Shown piece by piece: positions 18,050 through 26,671 of a DNA stretch of 64,000 nt. The notes beneath the pieces were generated by a model. It searched no databases. It was not told where the DNA came from and saw only the letters and a list, made by a program, of their open reading frames with translations. The DNA lies in the NCBI RefSeq assembly GCF_002300165.1, contig NZ_MLCE01000021.1, forward strand, positions 372,001-436,000, read 5' to 3'. A program made the position numbers and the translations under genes. How positions within the stretch are numbered: the stretch's first letter is position 1; the number at the start of each line of letters is the position of its first letter. The stretch is from Streptomyces sp. Tue6028 (lineage in GTDB: Bacteria; Actinomycetota; Actinomycetes; Streptomycetales; Streptomycetaceae).

Positions 18050-20317
18050 TCAGCGCTGACCGCCGTTTCCGTTACCCCTGCCGGTGGTGCCCTGAATCCA
18101 TCCCTCGGGAATGGAGAAGGAGGGCGTGGGGAACGTTCCGCCGTTGGTCAGGCCGCCGAGGGGGTCCCCATTCCCGCCGTTTCCGTTTCCGTGGCCGTTG
18201 TCGTCGTCGTTCCCGTCGTGGTCCCGGTCCTTGTCCTTGTCCTTGTCCTCGTCGGGAATGTCGACCAGGTTGAAGGACGGCGAGTCCTTGCCGACCAGGG
18301 CGCCGGTCATCAGGTCCCGCCAGATCGGGCCGGGAACCTGTCCGCCGTAGACCTTGTCGCGGTAGACGCCGCCGATGCGGATGCCCCGCATCTGGACCTT
18401 CTGGGTGGCGCTGCCGACCCAGACCGCGCCGGACAGGTTCGGCGTGTAGCCGACGAACCAGGCGTTCTTGCGCTGGTCCGTCGTACCCGTCTTACCGGCG
18501 TTGGCACGGTCGGTCAGACCCGCCTGCTGACCCGTACCGGAGTCGACCACGCCGCTCAGCAGGGTGTTGATGGTGTCCGCGGTCTTCTCCGACATCGCGC
18601 GCGAGCACGTCGACTTCGGCACCTCCAGGGACTTCTGCGTGCCGCCGATCTTCTGCGTGATCGACTCGACGGCGATCGGCGTGCAGTACATGCCGCGGGA
18701 GGCGAAGGCCGCGTACGCCGTGGCCATCGTCAGCGGGGAGATGCCCTTGGCGCCGAGGGCGATGGAGGGGACCTCGGGGAGCTTGTCGCCGTTGCCCTGG
18801 ACGACGCCGAGCTTGTCGATCTGCTTCATCACCGGGCACAGGCCGATGTCGGAGATCATCTGCACGAAGTAGGTGTTGACCGACTTGGCCATCGCCTCCT
18901 TCAGCCGGTACGGACCGACCTCCGAGGCGTCCTCGTTCGGCACCTGCTCGTTCGCCTGGTTGGTCCACGGCTTGCTGCTGCACGTCTGCACGGGGCTGGG
19001 GTACGGCATCTTGTTCGGCGACGAGTACTCCTGCGTCGGCGGCCGGCCCTGCTCGATCGCGGCCGCCGCCACGAACGGCTTGAACGTCGAACCGGTCGGG
19101 AAGCCGTAGTTGGAGCCGCCCATGCCGTAGTCGACCGAGTAGTTGTACTCGGTCTCGTTCTTCCCGTAGCCGTACGGCTTCGACTGGCCCATGCCGACGA
19201 TCTTCCCGGTGCCCGGCTCGACCAGGGTGGCCGCCGCGGCGACCTTGTCCGACTTGTAGACGTGGTCCTTCAGCGACGCCTGGACGGACTCCTGCGACTG
19301 CGGGTCCAGGGTCGTGCGGATCGTCAGACCGCCCTGGTTCCAGATCTTCGCCCGCTCCTCCTTCGTCTTGCCGAAGACCGGGTCGGTCAGGAAGACGTGC
19401 TCCACGTACTTGCAGAAGAAGCTGGCGCCCTTCGCCGCCGTGATGCAGCCGTTCTTCGGCTTGCTCACGTGCAGCTCGATCTTCTTCGCCTTGGCCGCGT
19501 CGGCCTCCTGCTGCGAGATGTCGTGCACCTCGGCCATGCGCTGGAGCACGGTGTTGCGGCGCTTGATGGCCTCCGCCTCGTCGTTGACCGGGTCGTACCG
19601 GCTGGGCGACTGGACGATGCCCGCGAGCAGCGCCGACTCCTGGAGGTTCAGCTCCTTGGCGGGCTTGGAGAAGTAGCGCTGGGCGGCGGCCTCGATGCCG
19701 TAGGCCTGCTCGCCGAAGAACGTGATGTTCAGGTAGTTCTCGAGGATCTTCTTCTTGCCGAGCTTCTCCTCCAGCTGGATCGCGTACTTGAGCTCGCGGA
19801 TCTTGCGGCCGAGGGTCTGCTGGGTGGCCTGGGCGACCTTCGTCGGGTCGTCGCCGGCCTCCTCCACGAAGTAGTTCTTCACCAACTGCTGCGTGAGGGT
19901 GGAGGCGCCCTGGGCGACCCCGCCGTTCTGCGCGTTCTGGTTCACGGCGCGCAGGATGCCCTTCAGGTCCACCGCGCCGTGCTGGTAGAAGCGGGAGTCC
20001 TCGATCGCGACGATCGCCTTCTGCATGTACGGCGACATGTCCTTGAGGTCGACCACCGTGCGGTCGCGCGAGTAGACCGTCGCGATCTGGCCGCCCTTGT
20101 TGTCCAGGATCGTGGTCCGCTGACTCAGCGCGGGACTCTTCAGGTTGTCGGGGATCTCGTCGAACCCTTTGACGGAGCCCTTGGCCGCGAGACCGAGTGC
20201 GCCCGCGGCGGGCAGTGCGATTCCGGCCATGACGGCGCCCGCGAGCACGCTGACACCGAGGAACTTGGCGGCCTGCTGCGTAGGGGACAGACCACCGCCC
20301 GAGCGCTTCTTTGGCAT
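18050..20317 (-). CDS. ponA: Class A penicillin-binding protein (transglycosylase/transpeptidase)
   Basis: A bifunctional cell-wall synthase of 755 residues anchored by an N-terminal span (FLGVSVLAGAVMAGIALPAA). The glycosyltransferase domain has AIEDSRFYQHG with the catalytic Glu, GASTLTQQLVKN and RKIRELKYAIQLE. The transpeptidase domain has GSTFKPF (active Ser), the SVN motif in AKSVNTYF and KTGT in NAGKTGTTD. The C-terminus is a low-complexity Asp/Lys then Asn/Gly tail (DKDKDKDRDHDGNDDDNG), presumably extracellular. Divergent from wblA with 406 bp between them. The symbol is used in the generic sense; several class A paralogues exist in this genus. Confidence 0.95.
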   Translation of the reverse strand: MPKKRSGGGLSPTQQAAKFLGVSVLAGAVMAGIALPAAGALGLAAKGSVKGFDEIPDNLKSPALSQRTTILDNKGGQIATVYSRDRTVVDLKDMSPYMQKAIVAIEDSRFYQHGAVDLKGILRAVNQNAQNGGVAQGASTLTQQLVKNYFVEEAGDDPTKVAQATQQTLGRKIRELKYAIQLEEKLGKKKILENYLNITFFGEQAYGIEAAAQRYFSKPAKELNLQESALLAGIVQSPSRYDPVNDEAEAIKRRNTVLQRMAEVHDISQQEADAAKAKKIELHVSKPKNGCITAAKGASFFCKYVEHVFLTDPVFGKTKEERAKIWNQGGLTIRTTLDPQSQESVQASLKDHVYKSDKVAAAATLVEPGTGKIVGMGQSKPYGYGKNETEYNYSVDYGMGGSNYGFPTGSTFKPFVAAAAIEQGRPPTQEYSSPNKMPYPSPVQTCSSKPWTNQANEQVPNEDASEVGPYRLKEAMAKSVNTYFVQMISDIGLCPVMKQIDKLGVVQGNGDKLPEVPSIALGAKGISPLTMATAYAAFASRGMYCTPIAVESITQKIGGTQKSLEVPKSTCSRAMSEKTADTINTLLSGVVDSGTGQQAGLTDRANAGKTGTTDQRKNAWFVGYTPNLSGAVWVGSATQKVQMRGIRIGGVYRDKVYGGQVPGPIWRDLMTGALVGKDSPSFNLVDIPDEDKDKDKDRDHDGNDDDNGHGNGNGGNGDPLGGLTNGGTFPTPSFSIPEGWIQGTTGRGNGNGGQR

Positions 20318-20723
20318 GAGGGCAGCCTACGTTCTCATTCGCCGGACACACGTATATGCCTTGGCCTAAGCTGCTCTCAACTGTCACAGCAGTGCGGCCA
20401 CGTATCAATACGTCCGGCGACCCCGAATCGTTCCGGAGGTTCCCCGATTTCTGTGGGGCGCGTGTCCGACTCCGCCTTGTGTGTCACCTGGCGTCCGTTG
20501 TGACTCAACTGAAGTGTCCCGGTTTGCTGGGATTGTCGCGCATGTCCCCAGCTCACTCCCCCGGGTGATCTGCCGCTTACGCATAGTCCGTTCGGGCCAT
20601 TCAAGATTGGGCCCGAAGGGGGTGTTGCGCTGTGCCCACCTTCCGTAACGTCCTCAACTGGCGGCGGTGAATATGCCGCTGCCGCCGTGGGGGAGCCTCG
20701 ATTCGGGAGAGGACGGCGCCGGT
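20318..20723. promoter_or_regulatory. Divergent promoter region between ponA and wblA
   Basis: No gene is supported in this ~400 bp. It is less GC-rich than its neighbours in several places (CACACGTATATGCCTTGG near 20346, ACGTATCAATACGTC near 20400). The second contains an inverted ACGTAT/ATACGT. wblA therefore has a long leader or a distal promoter, fitting its known heavy regulation in Streptomyces. Confidence 0.45.
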
Positions 20724-21062
20724 ATGGGCTGGGTAACCGACTGGAGTGCGCAGGCGGCCTGCCGCACTACCGATCCGGATGAACTGTTCGTTCAAGGAGC
20801 AGCGCAGAACAGGGCCAAGGCAGTGTGCACCGGGTGTCCGGTACGCACGGAGTGCCTCGCCGACGCGCTCGACAACCGCGTCGAATTCGGCGTGTGGGGT
20901 GGCATGACGGAGCGGGAGCGCCGCGCGCTGCTGCGCCGCCGGCCGACCGTCACCTCGTGGCGTCGCCTGCTGGAGACCGCGCGTACGGAGTACGAGCGCG
21001 GCGCGGGCCTGCTGCCCCTCGACGAGGAAGAGGTGTACGAGCGCTACGCCGCGGTGGGCTGA
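20724..21062 (+). CDS. wblA: WhiB-like regulator WblA
   Basis: An iron-sulfur cluster regulator that represses antibiotic production and drives the switch to sporulation in Streptomyces. Four Cys ligands appear in order: QAACRTTD, KAVCTGCPVRTEC. The turn motif GVWGGMTERERR follows, then a basic segment (ALLRRRPTVTSWRRLLE) for DNA binding. I start it at ATG 20724 (112 residues, GAGAGGA upstream); GTG 20667 would add 19 residues without clear homology. The longer C-terminus with YERGAGLLPLDEEEVYERY is typical of WblA and distinguishes it from WhiB and WhiD. Confidence 0.93.
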   Translation: MGWVTDWSAQAACRTTDPDELFVQGAAQNRAKAVCTGCPVRTECLADALDNRVEFGVWGGMTERERRALLRRRPTVTSWRRLLETARTEYERGAGLLPLDEEEVYERYAAVG

Positions 21063-21092
21063 GGGGTCTTCCCCTCGGGTCGCCCCGGATAC

Positions 21093-22628
21093 TCAGCTTT
21101 CGGGCAGCTCCGGCCGATTGGCCGCGAGTCGGTCCCCGATGTTCCGCAGCCCGGCGAGGTCGTGCACGTCGCCCGGAAGTGCCGCCACTTCGGCCACCGC
21201 CACCTCGGGGTGGAGCGCGGTGAACCGGTCACGCGTGCGCTGCTCGCGGGAGAGCAGCTGCATGCGCTCGGCGTGCAGCCTCAGCAGGCCCGCGGTGAGC
21301 TGGTCGACGGTTCGGGCCGTGCCCTCCGCGTCGGAGCGGGGCTCGCCCGCCGTGGTGGTGGTCGGATCCTGCGCTTCGGCCGTGTCGGTCTCGTCCTGCG
21401 CGTCGGCCGTGCCGTGTGCGCCGGCCGTGTCGGGCGCGTCCGGTGTGTCCTGTGCGTCCGTCCGGTCCCGGGAGGTGCTGTCCGTGGCGGCGGTGTGGTC
21501 CGTGGTGGTCCCGTCCGTGGCGGCGGTCCGGCTCGGGGCGGGTTTGTCCGTGGCGGCGGGGGAGCCTTCCTCAGAAGCCGGTGCTGCGGAAGCGGAGGGT
21601 TCTGAACTGTCGTACGTGTCGGGAGAGTTACGAAGTCCAGCCTTCCCGTCCCCCTGATCCACAATGCGGGCGTCGTCAAGATTTTCTGCAGCCTCGGAAT
21701 CAAGATCTTCCGCGGCGGCGAGCGCCCGCTCCGCGGACAGCCGGGCGGCGCCGCTGCCGTGCACCCGGTTGAGCACCAGACCCGCGAACGGCATGTCCTC
21801 CGCGGCCAGCCGCTCCACGAAGTACGCGGCCTCGCGCAGCGCGTCCCGCTCCGGGGCCGCCACCACCAGGAACGCCGTGCCGGGTGCCTGGAGCAGCTTG
21901 TACGTGGCGTCCGCCCGCGTACGGAACCCGCCGAACGTGGTGTCCATCGCGGCCACGAACGTCTGCACGTCCTTGAGGAGCTGCCCGCCGAGCAGCTTCC
22001 CCAGGGTGCCCGTCATCATCGACATCCCGACGTTCAGGAACTTCATGCCCGCCCGGCCGCCCAGCTTCGCCGGCGCCGTCAGCAGCCGGATCAGCCGCCC
22101 GTCGAGGAACGAACCCAGCCGCTTCGGGGCGTCCAGGAAGTCCAGCGCCGAACGCGACGGCGGTGTGTCGACGACGATGAGATCCCACTCGTCCCGCGCC
22201 CGCAGCTGCCCCAGCTTCTCCATCGCCATGTACTCCTGCGTGCCCGCAAAGCCCGCGGAGAGCGACTGGTAGAAGGGGTTGTTCAGGATGACCGCGGCCC
22301 GCTCCGGGTCCGCGTGCGCCTCGACGATCTCGTCGAACGTGCGCTTCATGTCGAGCATCATGGCGTGCAGTTCGCCGTCGCCCTCGATGCCCTTCACCCG
22401 GCGTGGAGTGTTGTCCAGCGAGTCGATGCCCATCGACTGGGCGAGCCGGCGCGCCGGGTCGATGGTGAGCACGACGACCTTGCGGCCGCGCTCCGCGGCG
22501 CGCAGCCCCAGGGCCGCCGCCGTGGTCGTCTTGCCGACACCGCCCGAGCCGCAGCACACCACGATGCGGGTCTGCGGGTCGTCGAGCAGCGGATCGACGT
22601 CGAGGACGCGGGCGGGGTCCAGACTCAT
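21093..22628 (-). CDS. ArsA-type ATPase, second of a pair
   Basis: A 511-residue P-loop ATPase related to anion-pumping/GET3 ATPases. It has the Walker A CGSGGVGKTTTAAALG (about 26-41) and the switch region VVLTIDPARRLAQSMG. LIVVDTPPSRSALDFLD and VVAAPERDALREAAYFVERL complete the core. A ~130-residue Thr/Asp/Ala-rich segment (for example TDGTTTDHTAATDSTSRDRT) interrupts the C-terminal part before a final helical domain (VDQLTAGLLRLHAERMQLL). The start overlaps the stop of the first ATPase (ATGA), so the pair is co-translated and probably forms a heterodimer. Substrate unknown; no arsenic genes are nearby. Confidence 0.88.
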   Translation of the reverse strand: MSLDPARVLDVDPLLDDPQTRIVVCCGSGGVGKTTTAAALGLRAAERGRKVVVLTIDPARRLAQSMGIDSLDNTPRRVKGIEGDGELHAMMLDMKRTFDEIVEAHADPERAAVILNNPFYQSLSAGFAGTQEYMAMEKLGQLRARDEWDLIVVDTPPSRSALDFLDAPKRLGSFLDGRLIRLLTAPAKLGGRAGMKFLNVGMSMMTGTLGKLLGGQLLKDVQTFVAAMDTTFGGFRTRADATYKLLQAPGTAFLVVAAPERDALREAAYFVERLAAEDMPFAGLVLNRVHGSGAARLSAERALAAAEDLDSEAAENLDDARIVDQGDGKAGLRNSPDTYDSSEPSASAAPASEEGSPAATDKPAPSRTAATDGTTTDHTAATDSTSRDRTDAQDTPDAPDTAGAHGTADAQDETDTAEAQDPTTTTAGEPRSDAEGTARTVDQLTAGLLRLHAERMQLLSREQRTRDRFTALHPEVAVAEVAALPGDVHDLAGLRNIGDRLAANRPELPES

Positions 22629-23602
22629 GACATCCCTTGCTTCCGCAGCTGTGCGGCCAATTCGTACAGGCCCGCCAGATCCATTCCCTCGGCGAGCAGA
22701 GGCAGTTCGTGCAGCGGCAGGCCCAGCTCGGCCAGGACCCCGCGCTGCTCGTGCTCCAGGGCGTACCGCTCGGCGTACTCCTCGGCCTGCTCCAGCAGCG
22801 GGTCGACGAGCCGCTCGGCGTTCCCTCCGCGGCGTGCTCCGCCCAGACCGGCCGCGGACAGGGACCGGGCGATCGCCGTGTGCGGGGCCGCGCGGGTGAG
22901 CTCCAGGTCGGTCGCGTCGAGGACCTGGGGCCGCACCATGTTCACGATGATCCTGCCCACCGGCAGGTTCGCGGCGTGCAGCTCCGCGATGCCGTCCGCG
23001 GTCTCCTGGACGGGCATCTCCTCCAGGAGCGTCACCAAGTGGACGGCCGTCTCCGGGGACTTGAGGACGCGCATCACGGCCTGTGCCTGATTGTGTATCG
23101 GGCCGATCTTGGCGAGGCCCGCGACCTCGTCGTTCACGTTCAGGAAGCGGGTGATGCGGCCCGTGGGCGGGGCGTCCATGACCACGTAGTCGTACGTGAA
23201 CCGTCCGCTCTTGTCCTTGCGCCGTACCGCCTCGCACGCCTTGCCGGTCAGGAGCACGTCACGCAGGCCCGGCGCGATGGTGGTCGCGAAGTCGATGGCG
23301 CCGAGCTTCTTCAGGGCGCGGCCCGCGCCGCCCAGCTTGTAGAACATCTGGAGGTAGTCCAGGAGCGCCAGTTCCGGGTCTATGGCGAGGGCGAACACCT
23401 CCCCGCCGCCGGGAGCGACGGCGATCTTCCGCTCCTCGTAGGGCAGCGCTTCTGTCTCGAAGAGCTGCGCGATGCCCTGTCTGCCCTCGACCTCGACGAG
23501 GAGGGTGCGCTTGCCCTCGGTCGCGAGGGCGAGCGCGAGGGCCGCGGCCACCGTGGTCTTGCCGGTACCGCCCTTGCCGCTGACGACCTGGAGCCTGCTC
23601 AC
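22625..23602 (-). CDS. ArsA-type ATPase, first of a pair
   Basis: A 325-residue ATPase beginning MSRLQVVSGKGGTGKTTVAA (Walker A residues 8-16). It contains RTLLVEVEGRQGIAQLFE, DYVVMDAPPTGRITRFLNV and IVNMVRPQVLDA. It is half the size of eukaryotic-type double ATPases and lies directly before a second one, so the two may assemble as partners. A minus-strand TAGGCT seven bases before GTG 23602 suggests a leaderless start. It is divergent from the DUF4177-like gene. Confidence 0.9.
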   Translation of the reverse strand: MSRLQVVSGKGGTGKTTVAAALALALATEGKRTLLVEVEGRQGIAQLFETEALPYEERKIAVAPGGGEVFALAIDPELALLDYLQMFYKLGGAGRALKKLGAIDFATTIAPGLRDVLLTGKACEAVRRKDKSGRFTYDYVVMDAPPTGRITRFLNVNDEVAGLAKIGPIHNQAQAVMRVLKSPETAVHLVTLLEEMPVQETADGIAELHAANLPVGRIIVNMVRPQVLDATDLELTRAAPHTAIARSLSAAGLGGARRGGNAERLVDPLLEQAEEYAERYALEHEQRGVLAELGLPLHELPLLAEGMDLAGLYELAAQLRKQGMS

Positions 23603-23609
23603 GTATTCG

Positions 23610-23615
23610 AGCCTA
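23610..23615 (-). promoter_or_regulatory. -10 box of a leaderless promoter for the ArsA-type pair
   Basis: Minus-strand TAGGCT, seven bases, then the GTG at 23602. Confidence 0.45.
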
Positions 23616-23645
23616 ACCAGTCCGCCGCCGGACTACGCAGGAGGC

Positions 23646-23654
23646 TGTGGACAA
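23646..23654 (-). promoter_or_regulatory. DnaA box
   Basis: TGTGGACAA, the reverse complement of the TTGTCCACA consensus, lies between the divergent ATPase and DUF4177-like genes. Confidence 0.4.
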
Positions 23655-23684
23655 CGTGTGCGCGAGGGGTGGACCGGCAGGGGC

Positions 23685-23690
23685 TACAGT
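23685..23690 (+). promoter_or_regulatory. -10 box of a leaderless promoter for the DUF4177-like gene
   Basis: TACAGT, seven bases, then the ATG at 23698. Confidence 0.5.
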
Positions 23691-23697
23691 CGGCCAC

Positions 23698-23859
23698 ATG
23701 ACCAAGTGGGAATACGCAACCGTGCCGCTGCTCGTCCATGCCACGAAGCAGATTCTGGACACCTGGGGCGAGGACGGCTGGGAGCTCGTCCAGGTCGTGC
23801 CCGGGCCGAACAACCCCGAGCAGCTGGTGGCCTACCTGAAGCGGGAGAAGTCGGCATGA
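23698..23859 (+). CDS. Small DUF4177-like protein
   Basis: A 53-residue protein with MTKWEYATVPLLVHATKQIL and GEDGWELVQVV, resembling the DUF4177 fold. The start is set by TACAGT seven bases upstream. Its TGA overlaps the ATG of the RidA gene (ATGA), giving a tight operon. Function unknown; stand-alone members of this family are common in actinobacteria. Confidence 0.85.
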   Translation: MTKWEYATVPLLVHATKQILDTWGEDGWELVQVVPGPNNPEQLVAYLKREKSA

Positions 23860-24326
23860 GCGGGACCGTCGAGTCGAAGCTCGCGGAGCTCGGGCTGAGC
23901 CTGCCGGACGTCGTCCCGCCGCTGGCCGCGTATCAGCCGGCCGTGCAGTCCGGGGTGTACGTGTACACCGCGGGGCAGCTGCCGATGGTGGACGGCAAGC
24001 TTCCCGTGACCGGGAAGGTGGGGGCCGAGGTCACGGCCGAGGAGGCCAAGGAACTGGCCCGCACGTGCGCGCTGAACGCGCTGGCGGCGGTCAAGTCGGT
24101 CGCCGGCGACCTGGACCGCATCGCGCGGGTCGTGAAGGTCGTGGGCTTCGTGGCGTCCGCTGCGGACTTCACCGGGCAGCCGGGTGTCCTGAACGGCGCG
24201 AGCGAGCTGCTGGGCGCCGTGCTGGGCGACAAGGGCGTGCACGCGCGTAGCGCGGTCGGTGTGGCTGTTCTGCCGCTGGACGCTCCTGTGGAGGTCGAGA
24301 TCCAGGTGGAGCTGACGGCGCCGTAG
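23856..24326 (+). CDS. RidA/YjgF family protein
   Basis: A 156-residue member of the RidA family, whose archetype hydrolyses reactive enamines and imines such as 2-aminoacrylate. It contains VYTAGQLPMVDGKLPVTGKV, the ALNALAAVKS helix, RIARVVKVVGFVAS and HARSAVGVAVLPLDAPVEV (the usual RSAVGV-LP ending). The catalytic Arg of true RidA is at HARSAVG. Length is typical of the plant-like 150-residue subgroup. Overlaps the preceding gene by 4 bp. Confidence 0.93.
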   Translation: MSGTVESKLAELGLSLPDVVPPLAAYQPAVQSGVYVYTAGQLPMVDGKLPVTGKVGAEVTAEEAKELARTCALNALAAVKSVAGDLDRIARVVKVVGFVASAADFTGQPGVLNGASELLGAVLGDKGVHARSAVGVAVLPLDAPVEVEIQVELTAP

Positions 24327-24826
24327 CTGTGGCTGTGGCTGTGGCTGTGGCCGTTTCGCCCTCGGTCCGGTGGGTGGGTCGGGTCCGTGCCGGTGATCCG
24401 CCCGTTGCAGCCCTTGTGTGGTCCGGCGATTCAGTGCGGTGGGTTGGTGGCGCCGTCCGCAACGGGCATGTGATGCGCCGGCACGGCCCCTTCGGTGAGA
24501 GGGCGACTGCGGGTGTGGGTGGGGCTGGGGTCCAGCCGTTGGCCCGTCCGGCGGCAACCCTCGTCCCGTCCGGCGTCAGCTCCTGTCCCGTCCGGCCTTG
24601 AGGGCAGAGAGAGTCGCCTTTCAGCCCGTCCGGCCTTGAGGGCAGAGAGCCACCTTTCAGCCCGTCCGGCGATTGAGGACGAGGCCGTTCAGGCCGATCG
24701 GGGGTTCGGGGGCGGAGCCCCCGGGGTGCTGGGTCGGGTAGGGGCGGAGGGGGCGAAAGACCTGGTGGGCGCCCGCTGGGGCGAGAGGCACTCGAACATC
24801 CGCCCGGCTCGGGATAGCCTCCGGCC
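24327..24826. repeat. Repeat-filled intergenic region, including Streptomyces intergenic repeat copy 2
   Basis: No gene. It starts with about five GTGGCT/GTGGCC hexamers (24327-24350). Degraded copies of GCCCGTCCGGC follow (24543-24562, 24585, 24622). Two share CCCGTCCGGCCTTGAGGGCAGAGAG, at 24589-24613 and 24625-24649 approximately. A full ~105-bp copy sits at 24658-24762, matching 8094-8200. The NUDIX promoter lies at the right end. Confidence 0.75.
24815..24820 (+). promoter_or_regulatory. -10 box of a leaderless promoter for the NUDIX gene
   Basis: TAGCCT, six bases, then the ATG at 24827. Confidence 0.5.
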
Positions 24827-25696
24827 ATGGCGAATGGGCAGTGGTATCCACCGGAGTGGCCAGAGCGGATCCGCGCGCTCGCGGAGGGCACCCTCACACC
24901 GGTGCCCCCCAGACGCGCGGCCACGGTCATGCTGCTCAAGGACACCGACACCACCCCCGTCGTGCACATGCTCCGCAGACGCGCCTCCATGGCCTTCGCC
25001 GCCGGCGCGTACGCCTACCCGGGCGGCGGCGTGGACCCCCGGGACGACGAGCACCAGATCCGCTGGGCGGGCCCCACGCGCGCGTGGTGGGCGAACAGAC
25101 TGGGCGTGGACGAGACCTCCGCCCAGGCCGTGGTCTGCGCGGCCGTGCGGGAGACGTACGAGGAGGCGGGCGTCCTGCTCGCCGGGCCCACCCCGGACAC
25201 CGTGGTCGGCGACACGACGGGCGACGAGTGGGAGGCGGACCGCGCCGCCCTGGTCGCCCGCGACCTGTCCTTCGCCGAGTTCCTCGACCGCCGCGGTCTC
25301 GTGCTCCGCTCCGACCTGCTGGGCGCCTGGACCCGCTGGATCACCCCGGAGTTCGAGTCCCGCCGCTACGACACGTGGTTCTTCGTGGCCGCCCTCCCGG
25401 AGGGCCAGCGCACCCGGAACGCCTCCACGGAGGCCGACCGCACCGTGTGGATCCACCCGGCGGACGCGGCAGCCTCGTACGACAAGGGCGAGCTGACCAT
25501 GATGCCGCCGACCATCGCGACCCTGCGCCAGCTCGTCCCGTACGGCACCGCCGCCGACGCCCTCGCCGCCGCACCCGAACGCGATCTGACGCCCGTCCTG
25601 GCCAAGGCCCGCCTGGAGAACGGCGAACTGATCCTCGCCTGGCCCGGCCATGACGAGTTCACCAAGCACATCCCGACCGGTGGAGCCTCCGCATGA
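24827..25696 (+). CDS. NUDIX hydrolase
   Basis: A 289-residue protein with a NUDIX domain that hydrolyses nucleoside diphosphate-linked compounds. The domain begins PPRRAATVMLLKDTD, passes AYAYPGGGVDPRD and then has a long insert before the helix CAAVRETYEEAGVLL, which carries the RExxEE metal-binding residues. The long insert between the GG and the RE helix is like the human NUDT19/RP2 group that acts on CoA derivatives. It overlaps the next hydrolase by 4 bp (ATGA), so the two form an operon. Confidence 0.9.
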   Translation: MANGQWYPPEWPERIRALAEGTLTPVPPRRAATVMLLKDTDTTPVVHMLRRRASMAFAAGAYAYPGGGVDPRDDEHQIRWAGPTRAWWANRLGVDETSAQAVVCAAVRETYEEAGVLLAGPTPDTVVGDTTGDEWEADRAALVARDLSFAEFLDRRGLVLRSDLLGAWTRWITPEFESRRYDTWFFVAALPEGQRTRNASTEADRTVWIHPADAAASYDKGELTMMPPTIATLRQLVPYGTAADALAAAPERDLTPVLAKARLENGELILAWPGHDEFTKHIPTGGASA

Positions 25697-26523
25697 CCGA
25701 CGCAACCGCCCTCCCCGGCCAGCCCCGCGGCGGGGTCGAGTCCGGTCCCGCCACCGCGCGCGCCGTCAACGTCCTGGCCCCGAACGCGTCCGCCATGACC
25801 CTGGACGGCACCAACACCTGGATCCTCTCCGAGCCCGACTCCACGTCGGCGGTCGTGGTCGATCCCGGCCCCCTGGACGACGTACACCTGCGGAACGTCG
25901 TGGACACGGCGGAGAAGGCGGGCAAGCGGATCGCGCTCACCCTGCTCACCCACGGGCACCCCGACCACGCCGAGGGCGCATCGAGGTTCGCCGAGCTGAC
26001 GGGCACTGAGGTGCGGGCGCTCGACCCCGCGCTGCGGCTCGGCGACGAGGGGCTCGGACAGGGCGACGTCATCAGCGTCGGCGGCCTCGAACTGCGGGTC
26101 GTGTCGACGCCCGGCCACACCGCCGACTCGCTGTGCTTCCACATCCCCGCCGATCGGGCGGTGCTCACCGGCGACACCATCCTCGGGCGCGGCACGACCG
26201 TCGTGGCCCACCCCGACGGCCGTCTGGGCGACTATCTCGACTCCCTGCGCCGGCTGCGCTCCCTGACGGTCGACGACGGCGTCCACACCGTCCTGCCGGG
26301 CCACGGGCCCGTCCTCGAAGACGCCCAGGGCGCCGTCGAGTTCTACCTCGCGCACCGCGCCCACCGGCTGGCCCAGGTGGAGACGGCCGTGGAGAACGGC
26401 TACCGGTCGCCCGCCCAGGTCGTCGCCCACGTGTACGCGGATGTCGACCGTTCCCTGTGGCCCGCTGCGGAGCTGTCGGTGCGCGCCCAGATGGACTATC
26501 TGCGCGAGCACGGCCTGATCTGA
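25693..26523 (+). CDS. MBL-fold metallo-hydrolase
   Basis: A 276-residue metallo-beta-lactamase-fold hydrolase with the metal-binding motif THGHPDHAEG, a further ligand in STPGHTADS, the Asp in LTGDTILG, and a late His in LPGHGPVLED. The C-terminal helical part (HRLAQVETAVENGYRSPAQV) is typical of the LACTB2-like group, which includes ribonucleases and acyl hydrolases. It is coupled to the NUDIX gene. The substrate cannot be read from sequence. Confidence 0.92.
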   Translation: MTDATALPGQPRGGVESGPATARAVNVLAPNASAMTLDGTNTWILSEPDSTSAVVVDPGPLDDVHLRNVVDTAEKAGKRIALTLLTHGHPDHAEGASRFAELTGTEVRALDPALRLGDEGLGQGDVISVGGLELRVVSTPGHTADSLCFHIPADRAVLTGDTILGRGTTVVAHPDGRLGDYLDSLRRLRSLTVDDGVHTVLPGHGPVLEDAQGAVEFYLAHRAHRLAQVETAVENGYRSPAQVVAHVYADVDRSLWPAAELSVRAQMDYLREHGLI

Positions 26524-26616
26524 GAGCTTCGGATCCGGCACCTCGGTCTGTCCCCGTCGGTCGCGGGAGAGCGGGGTGCGGTGGTGAACGGGGCGTGCGG
26601 CCGCGTCGGGTGGCCG

Positions 26617-26661
26617 GTACGAGGAGGAGCCCCGCCGTGCGGCGGGGCCCCTTCCTCGTAC
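26617..26661. terminator. Bidirectional hairpin terminator
   Basis: GTACGAGGA and GCCCCGCC pair with GGCGGGGC and TCCTCGTAC between two convergent genes, so it can end both transcripts. Confidence 0.75.
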
Positions 26662-26671
26662 GAAGTACGCG

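Noticed and set aside
17930..20503. 857-codon plus-strand frame over ponA
   Set aside because: Leu/Arg/Val-rich antisense reading of a clear penicillin-binding protein.
21093..23602. Arsenic resistance operon
   Set aside because: Only the ATPases look ArsA-like; there is no ArsB, ArsC, ArsR or ArsD near them.
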